A stretch of 64,000 bases of DNA from Scalesia atractyloides (taxonomy: Eukaryota; Streptophyta; Magnoliopsida; Asterales; Asteraceae), in assembly GCA_947069175.1 (NCBI GenBank), contig CAMTDV010000003.1, forward strand, positions 82,437,978-82,501,977, written 5' to 3'. The notes below the pieces were generated by a model. The model was given only the letters and a program-made list of their open reading frames with translations. It did no database searches and was not told the DNA's origin. Within the stretch, counting starts at the first letter, position 1. Every line of letters starts with the position of its first letter. Of this stretch, positions 56,506 through 64,000 are shown one piece after another. A program made the position numbers and the translations under genes.

Positions 56506-57360
56506 AATGTTCTTTATCTATAACAAGAGGTGGTGTTTTGCAGATGGGGCAGCGGAGATAAAGGGAAAAAGTATGTGTGGCAAAAAAAATGATGTACCAT
56601 GGGTTGTACATTGCGTCCTTAGGCTTGTAATTCACTGTAAAACCATGTTTTGTGTAAGGCTAGTCGGGTGCCACCGTGGTGGCATGGTTACCATAATCAC
56701 ATCGTCATAAATGGTGTCATCACGGTAGTGATAGTGATGTGCTTGATGATGGTCACGATCGTGATTGTAGTGGAGGATGAGATGTATTATTGTGATTGGT
56801 TGGGAATGATTTAGTAACGGGTGAGTGATGCAAGTGATTTAGTGATTGTGTGATAGAATTAGATGAAATGAGATGGCATTTTATAATTGGTTGGTTTGTA
56901 AATGATGATATGATGGTTTGTAAAGTGCCCTGACACCCCTAAAAATGGATTTTGATAACGATCACCCTAAGGTTTATTCAAAGAAATACTTTTTTATTAT
57001 ATATATGGTGATCTTTTTTAAAGTTAAGTGCTTATAATAATAAGCGGATTGTAGAACTCACAGGGTGTTGGTTCAAATCAATGCTTTATTCTATTTTGCT
57101 AGAAGTTTACCAAAGCATGTCTTAATCAATGCTTTATTCTATTTTTCTAAAAGTTTAACCAAAGCATGTATCGACTCGACCCATGTTTAGACCCGCATTT
57201 CTCCTGACCCAGGCGCTTAGTAGTAAGGTTGGCATATGTCAGACACGACCAGTTATAACACGAAAATGCCACGAAATTTTATCGTGTTAGTTTTTCCAAA
57301 CACAAACATGATGTGTGTGTTTAGGTAGTAGTTAATTTAATAACTTTGGAACACGGTTAT
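56506..57360. other. No gene; includes a 48-bp tandem duplication
   Basis: Bases 57077-57124 and 57125-57170 repeat ATCAATGCTTTATTCTATTT and the following AGTTTA-CCAAAGCATGT. Bases 56640-56760 are rich in GGTGxCAT words (GCCACCGTGGTGGCATGG). Nothing coding was identified. Confidence 0.5.
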
Positions 57361-57851
57361 CTCATTTTAAATTAAAAAAATGATTTTTATTTAGACGAAA
57401 TACACACAACAAGCAGTGTATCCATCGCGTATAGTATAGTTTAGATAAGAACCAAGTATCGTCCAAGGATACGTTTCCCCTACTCAACTTTCCATTATTA
57501 TTTTGACCAATTTTAATTATAGATAGATTCCTATACTAAATAGTGATAGATGGACTCTTGGATAAGTCTTGCCTAGTTAATATAGTTAAATTCAATAGTG
57601 TGAAAGATACTTAAATCTTCTTATTTATCTTTTATGAAAATTCGAAGAGTCTACTGTTAAACTTACTGTATTTCCCTCAATCTTGTCACAACATATTGAT
57701 AGACTGTTTTGAAGTTGCCAGCTGCATAGGCTCTTCATTCGACCATCCCATCCTCTTGACTAGTAAGCAATATGTCACAACAAAACTGGTTTTAAAGCCA
57801 TCTTGGTTTTATTATCTTTCTATAATTTAGTTAGTTTGTGTTACTCCAAGC
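57361..57851. mobile_element. Possible older LTR fragment split by the solo LTR
   Basis: Contains AGTATCGTCCAAGGATACG, like the CGAGGTCGTCCAAGGACAC phrase of the LTR-like block at 3.1 kb, and similar flanking AT-rich text. It seems to continue at 59107. Evidence is one phrase plus general similarity. Confidence 0.35.
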
Positions 57852-57856
57852 TTCAG

Positions 57857-59106
57857 TGTAACAACCCTCAAAAAGGACCCATAACAAATCACAATCAAGA
57901 CCCTGAACGCGTACAACGAGAACCAGCACGAAAAACGAGGAAAACCTAGTTTTGGGTCTCGTCGCGCTACGCGATGCAATAGAGAAGGAGGGTCGCGTAA
58001 CGTGGCGTTTCATTGTTCACCTAGAGACACATTTCACCACGTGGCAGCCACGTGGCAAGACTATGTGGTGACTCACTCCACCTATGCCCTAATTCACCCC
58101 GTCGCGCTACGCAACGAGACTAAAATTCAGCTATATAAGGGACGAGAATTGAAGTTTTCAAAGTGCTCATTTCTTTTTTTTTTCCTCTCTTGAAATGCTG
58201 CTCTAATACCCGAAACCTCTAAACCCCGAAACTCTGTTCCGCAGTCAGCGTCCTAACCCTAATCACTGGTACGATACCCTGTCCGATTGATCTAAAACCA
58301 AAACAACAGATGTTTAAGTGCTGCTTGAATAAGGCTATAATTTGTCGTCTTCATTGTGGATTTGATCTTGTGATTATTTGAATTGGGTTAATACTCTAAT
58401 ATGTTTGCATTGTGTGTTAAATTAGGAACCTAAGACTTAGACCAGGAGGCGTTTATTGAAAACCCTAAATCTTCAAAGTAAGTCATTCTCTTTTACTCAA
58501 ATAATTTGCAAAACCCTAATTATTTTCTAAGTTATATTTACAGTTATTAAGTTTCTGTATTCTGTAAGTACTGTCGGTATGTGGGGTTTTGTATACACTA
58601 CTTGATAAACTTCATTAGTTGGAAGAATGACCAATGGTGATATGACCACAGTCATAGGAATTTCCGAGTGACAAATACTTTTCGATAGTAGTCAGATATA
58701 AACAAATATAAAAATTCTTAATGCTATAATTATAAGAAATAGTCTCTTTATAAATTTGAATGAACTCACCAGTATTTTTCGCTGATCAAATATTTTTAAA
58801 ACGCGTTTCAGGTGATTTAATGTGAAGAGACAGAAAAAGTGCTATGAAGCACTCAAGCTTAAATAAATGGATATGTACCCTGAATAAAACGTGTTTTGTA
58901 AATTAAGGGTTTATCCCAGTGAAAATCCTTTATGTAAATATGGGTCATCCCACATTTTATGAAATGAAAGCTACGGTGTTTTGAAAACTCTGATATTTTT
59001 CCTGACACCCGGTCTTAATGAAATTCTGCTGCAAAAATTTTAATAAACACCGGTACCACTTGATAGCCTCACGGCTCCCGCGCAGGTTAGGGTCGGGGTT
59101 GTGACA
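57857..59106 (+). mobile_element. Solo LTR, 1250 bp, near-exact target duplication
   Basis: Starts TGTAACAACCCTC, ends GGTCGGGGTTGTGACA; flanks TTCAG (57852-57856) and TTCAA (59107-59111) agree at 4 of 5 bases. It has a compact promoter: GC-rich hairpins (57959-58118), two G-boxes CCACGTGG (58037-58044 and 58048-58055) and a TATA box (CTATATAAGG, 58131-58140). No internal retrotransposon sequence adjoins. Confidence 0.82.
57959..58118. repeat. TCGCG-CTA-CGCGA hairpins and paired G-boxes in the LTR promoter
   Basis: GTCGCGCTACGCGATG (57961-57976), GGTCGCGTAACGTGGCG (57991-58007) and CGTCGCGCTACGCAACGAG (58100-58118) are variants of one inverted repeat. Between them lies CCACGTGGCAGCCACGTGG, two G-box palindromes. 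Such ACGT cores bind bZIP or bHLH factors in plants, so light or abscisic-acid control is possible. Confidence 0.75.
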
Positions 59107-59225
59107 TTCAAGATTCCGGTTAGGATCTTATTAATTACCTAGATAACATATTCCTAAAGTTACCAATTAAGCAAAATAGATCTTCCTTTGATCTTGTTAC
59201 TTCGAACATGTCTATAAACGTGGTG

Positions 59226-61405
59226 CCTTTTTTGTTGTGTCGAGATTCATCAAATGGTGAATAAAGCAATTAATGATTTCAAGAAAACATGTTTAACTAA
59301 TGTTTTGTGCGAAAGTTGAAATCAATACCTAACAATCTTAGAGATGCATAATTTTTATGTTGTTATTCAATTTGTAAATTTTTTACAAGTATGAATAATA
59401 AATGTGTTTGCTAGTTAAAATACATAAAAAATTCTACCCAAATGGAACACTTGAATTCTGGGTTACTGATGGATGAGAGAAAAGATTTTGAACTGTTGGA
59501 ATGTTCTCTTCTAATCAGTTACCTTCTTTCTTCGGTTGTATTGTTATTTATAGGGAACTAGGTCAACTTGAACTTTATCCCTTTGATGTTTGTACATGAT
59601 TTGTCAACTTATGCTTACTTCATCAGCTTCTGGAAGGCATTCACCTGGGGTCTTCCATTACCAATGAGACTCCACATGTACTGATAGTGTTCTCTCCTTG
59701 AGTCACGTGATTAGGGTAGATGGCTTTAACCTTTGCGCTACTATTGATAACTTCTAATAGTTACTATGGTCATCAGAAGTTTCATTCAGTTGTTTGAAGT
59801 TTTCCTTCATCATCTGAAGTCAACTTTAGTCATGTGTCTTCAATTCAGTTGTCTGTATCCTCTACAAGTATTATTCATCTGAAGTTGTCAACACCAGCGA
59901 CATGCTTCTGGAGAACTTTAGTTGCGGCTGTAAAAACTTTAAACGCTTGATTACAGAATCCAGCTGACTCATTTTGTTATCAGTTACACTTAGCTGCGAA
60001 TGTTCTTCTTGAAGTTTCTTTTCAACACTTATCATTAAAATGGACTAGCAGTTATTAATTTCAATAAAACACGTTTAACTAATGTTTTATGCGGAAGTTG
60101 AAATCAATACCTGACAATCTTGGAGATATGGAATTGTTATGTCGTTATTAAATTTGTAAATCTTTTACAAGTATGAATAATAAATGTGTTTGCTAGTTAA
60201 AATATATAAAATGTCTACCCAGATGGAACAATTTGGTTCCAGGTTTGGTGATGGATGAGAGAAAATATTTTGAATTGTTTAAATGCTCTCTTCGAATCAG
60301 TTGCCTTCCTTCGTCGGTTTTATTGCTATCTATAGGGAAAAGTTGAAGCTCGTTATTAATCCCACTGGGTTAACTTGAACTTTATCCCTTTGATGTTTGT
60401 GCACAATTTGTTAACTTGTGCTTACTTCATCAGCTTCTAGAAGGCGTTCACTTGGAGTTTTCCATTACCATTTAGACGCCACGTGTACTAATAGTATTCT
60501 CTCCTTAAATCAAGTGTTTTGGGTAGATGGATTTAACCTTTGCGCTACAGCTGATAACTTCTGATAATTACTAGAGTCATTTGAAGTTTCACTCAATCGT
60601 CTGAAGTTCTTCTTCAGTCATATGTCTTCAATTTAGTAGTCTGTATCTTTTACAATTACTCTTCACCTGAAGTTCTCAACATCAATGACATGCTTCTAGA
60701 AAACTTCAACTATGGCTTTAAAGACTTCAGATGCTTCATTGTCGAATCCAGCTGACTCGTTCTATTATCAGTTACACTAAGGTACTAACATTCTTCTTGG
60801 AGTTTCTTTTCAACACTTCTCATTAAAATGGACTAACAATTCTTTTTGGTCCCAGATTCATCAAACTATGAATAAATCAATTAATGATTTCAATAAAACA
60901 CGTTTAACTAATGTTTTATACCGAAGTTGAAATCAATACTCAACAATCTTGGAGATATAAAATTTTAATGTTATCACTTTGTAAATGTTTTACAACTATG
61001 AATAATAAATATATAAAAATTCTACCCAGATGGAACAGTTAAGTTCCAGGTTTTGCGATGGATGAGGGAAAAGATTTTGAACTATTTGAATGCTCTCTTC
61101 AAATCAGTTGTCCTCATTCTTCGATTGTATTGTTATTTATAGGGAAAAGTACAAACTTGGGGATTAATAAACAATACCTTATTAATCCCATCGAGTTAAC
61201 TTAAACTTTATCCCTTTGATGTTTGTGCACAATTTGTCAACTTATGCTTACTTCATTAGCTTCTAGAAGGCATCCACTTTGAGGCTTCCATTACGAGTGA
61301 AACTCCACATGCACTGATAATATACTTTCCTTGAGTCACGTGATGTTCTAAGATGGCTTTAACCTTTGTACTACAGCGGATACCTTCTGATAACTACTAG
61401 AGTCA
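59226..61405 (+). repeat. Three-copy ~0.8 kb tandem array with TATA-like boxes
   Basis: Unit 1 about 59226-60050, unit 2 60051-60838 (about 40 bases shorter at its start), unit 3 60839-61405, cut by the next element. Shared words: AACTAATGTTTTGTGCG/ATGCGGAAGTTGAAATCAATAC, GAACTTTATCCCTTTGATGT, CCAGCTGACTC. Each has a TATA-like TATTTATAGGGAA (59550, 60330, 61133). Divergence suggests the array is old. The units could be LTRs or promoters of an unknown element; no protein is encoded. Confidence 0.75.
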
Positions 61406-64000
61406 TGTAACACACCAAACGCATTTTGACCCAAATCGACGCAGCGGAAATGTGAACCATAAAATTTCTTCCTTAGAATTAATCTAACGTACTTTAAAAC
61501 ATTTAAGACGACCTCTTATAAATTGTTTACATCATTTATTCCTAACCAAGGTAACTGTGTTACACATGATTTCAATTATGTGACCACTTCTCCGTACAAT
61601 CCTTGATCTTCGACTCGATCCTCATTGGTTTGTCCATCCCGATAGTCCGACTATCTGCAGTCACCATATAAATATAACCAACATGTTAGTAAATGGTGAC
61701 ATCATATATTTTTAATTAAAAATATAAACATGAACTGTCTACATATCCATCAAACATTATCCATAACTCTAATAGGATATTCTTCGAGCTATTTCCTTAT
61801 GACGAGCCTCAAACCTTCGAGAGCCCAACCCTTTTCTTACCTGCATTTCTAAATTCATTCTCAAAAATAAACAGTTAGCCTCTTCACATAAACTCATAAC
61901 ATCGAACGACATTCATTGGGCTACATCACGTATAAGCATTTTCATATGTACACATACTTACATACAGGTTCCGTACATACATCTCACAGTAACATCGGCA
62001 TCTAAATCTTTCACACTACAACTATATACTTTTATATGTGTATTCAAGTCAAATTCACTTATCCGTGTTCAATCATCGAGCTTTAGTTATGCCTAATAAT
62101 TCACTTTTAACCATACTAAAAAACAAGTCTCGTCTCCCCATTCGTGTAATACATTCTAACGTATTCGTTCCCACAAGATTCAAATCTCAACATGCATATA
62201 CTTATATTTATACCTTACAAGCCCGAAAGTCATTGATTGTATTCGTACACATAATTAAAACTTTTACGAACTTTTCACAGGCTATACTATCTTCCGGTAG
62301 TATACCGAAGCCTTTGCATAAGCCTTAAAAGATACGGAAGTCCAAGACGCAATAATATATGCAACAATCAAAATTTAACGTTTGGTACCCATTCCCGCTG
62401 TAAGCTACGGTCCACTCACGTAGCTTACGGTGAGGATTTTTTGCCAATAGGATACTTCCTGCCGTAAGCTACAGTCGGGTACCGTAGCTTACGGTTATGA
62501 CTTTCTGCCAAACAGATACACCCTACCGTAAGCTACGGCCGGGTACCGTAGCTTACAGTCATCTGCTGCTGCTACTAATCTGCAGCTTGTTTTTTACTTA
62601 GTTCGATTTTCTTGATCATTTAGGCCAGCCCCGGGCCTTCCGAACACATCGTTTCTAGTAACTTAACTATTCTTATTTCTTTTCAAAACCTTCCGATTAC
62701 TACATCAAATTCCCACTCTTTCCGTCTAATAACTTTTCTACGAAATTCACGACCCGTTTACCCCTATATTGAGGTTTTACGGTTTAATGACATACCACTC
62801 CCTTTCAAGAAGTCTTACTATAACATTTCTTATTTGTTTATACGCTCCACTTTAGTTTTGATTATTCGACATATAAATATCTTCATATTCTTAAATACAA
62901 AGTGAGTTCAAGAATTCACTTACATAGCATCCGCATTTGCATCCGTTACCTTGCCTCTTTCCGACCCGTTAGCCTTCCATGCTTTCATCTATTATGACAT
63001 GATTCCTACACTTTCATGTCATCGCAATCACATTCTTGTTAGCATACACGAGTGTACATGCTAACGATTATACCAAATGCATATCTCGCATTTGACTTTC
63101 ATTAGTCAATTCTAACAAGCATAAGGCATATACTCAAAATCACATCTTTTCATACTTATATAATTCATCATATCGTCTATATAACACATATTGATGTAAC
63201 ACGTACCATATAACTTTCTATAGTCTTACCACTGTAACAAGAAGTCTAGCATGCGTTCTTATGTGCAGTTGACTTTCAGAAGTTAACGTTTATCATATGA
63301 ACTTTCGACATAACCTCATATATTTGTGTCATCATATTAGGCTATATTGATGACACTATGCACATTTCATACACATCCGTTTCTAATTATCTTTAAGTCA
63401 CAAATCCAACTTATGGTGTACACCACCATTCAAACATAGGGTACTAGTTCGTTAAAGCACTCTTTTACTGAATCACATCATCAATTACGTTTCACATATA
63501 CTTATCAAATACACTCCTAAACTTGTTTTGCTAACAAGTATATCATTATCACTTTCTATACACGTTCAATCGTTACTTGCATAGAATTTCACATATTATT
63601 GTCACTTAGACATTTCATCAAACACTTGGTGTATGTACTACCTTCTAAGCATAATGTACAAGTATTTTAATCATGTTCTTCCCGATTCATCTCATGAACC
63701 ATCACATTCAAGAAAATCACATAATCATCATTTCTACATCAAGTTTATCTATCGCAATCTATCATATAACACCTTGTGTATGTTAATATAATAAAATATT
63801 ACAAATATTAGAAATAATATGTTAATATAATAAAATATGAAAACAATATATATTATTTTAAATATAAAATTACTATTCATCGTCGTTTGAATATTACATC
63901 TACATGTTCATCATCTTCACTCTCATGCAATGGGTTTCAATCTAAATCATCCAATAACTAAAATTTAACCATGATTCAACTTCCACATGATAGCATTAAC
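61406..64000. mobile_element. LTR-like sequence running off the window
   Basis: Begins TGTAACACACCAAACGC inside the third tandem unit and shows no end before base 64000. It is AT-rich, with no retrotransposon protein. It contains three pairs of CCGTAAGCTACGG/CCGTAGCTTACGG inverted repeats at 62396-62560. An open frame at 62038-62328 has no motif. Start and style fit a long Gypsy LTR; this is unproven without the other end. Confidence 0.5.
62396..62560. repeat. Three CCGTAAGCTACGG / CCGTAGCTTACGG pairs
   Basis: Pairs at about 62396-62432, 62461-62497 and 62523-62559, about 63 bases apart. In each a GTAAGCTACGG-type word is followed after 4-9 bases by its reverse complement. The same ordered pair occurs twice in each LTR of the Athila-like element. 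Confidence 0.85.

Noticed and set aside
62038..62328. 96-residue open frame on +
   Set aside because: Inside an LTR-like region, no motif, unlike a plant gene in composition.

Overview
The window is a stretch of plant nuclear genome: AT-rich, intron-containing genes, and about four fifths transposon-derived. It is a eudicot; the flavour of the LTR retrotransposons suggests Asteraceae, but that is an impression and not proven here. No gene is bacterial, organellar or viral.

Left part (1-30.2 kb) is a transposon graveyard. A broken hAT transposase (1-2403) abuts a decayed Copia element on + (2405-9.7 kb), itself split by an LTR-like block (3063-4674) and by a ~2.2 kb LTR-like insertion (5906-8137) that carries three tRNA-like repeats. 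A solo LTR with an exact 5-bp target duplication follows (11050-13416). Then comes a three-level nest: a small hAT-type MITE (14524-30226), split by a decayed Met-primed Gypsy element (+, 14741-30124), split in turn by an almost complete Athila/Tat-like Gypsy element (-, 19929-29154; 5-bp TSD CTACA; LTRs of 1161 and 1163 bp).

The middle (30.4-49.9 kb) is a gene island of five small nuclear genes. EMC5/MMGT-like ER membrane complex subunit (+, 4 exons) comes first. After a repeat-rich gap (a truncated Copia on -, three copies of an unidentified repeat, Athila-like LTR pieces, poly-C tracts) come a two-helix membrane microprotein (-), a mitochondrial complex I small subunit (+, 3 exons), a thylakoid-lumen TPM-domain protein (+, 6 exons) and an acylphosphatase (+, 2 exons). 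They are independently transcribed housekeeping or organelle genes, not an operon. MITEs sit in several introns.

The right part (50-64 kb) has a tRNA-derived SINE with 12-bp TSD, two hAT elements with clean 8-bp TSDs (one keeps a promoter and a BED zinc-finger exon broken by a stop), a Copia RT relic, a solo LTR with G-boxes, a three-copy ~0.8 kb tandem array, and an LTR-like sequence running off the end.

The most unusual signal is non-coding: several otherwise unlike LTR-type sequences carry clusters of short GC-rich hairpins. One hairpin pair (CCGTAAGCTACGG followed by its reverse complement) is shared between the Athila-like LTRs and the LTR-like sequence at 61.4 kb. Exon borders and element ends were read by eye; no alignment or search was run.
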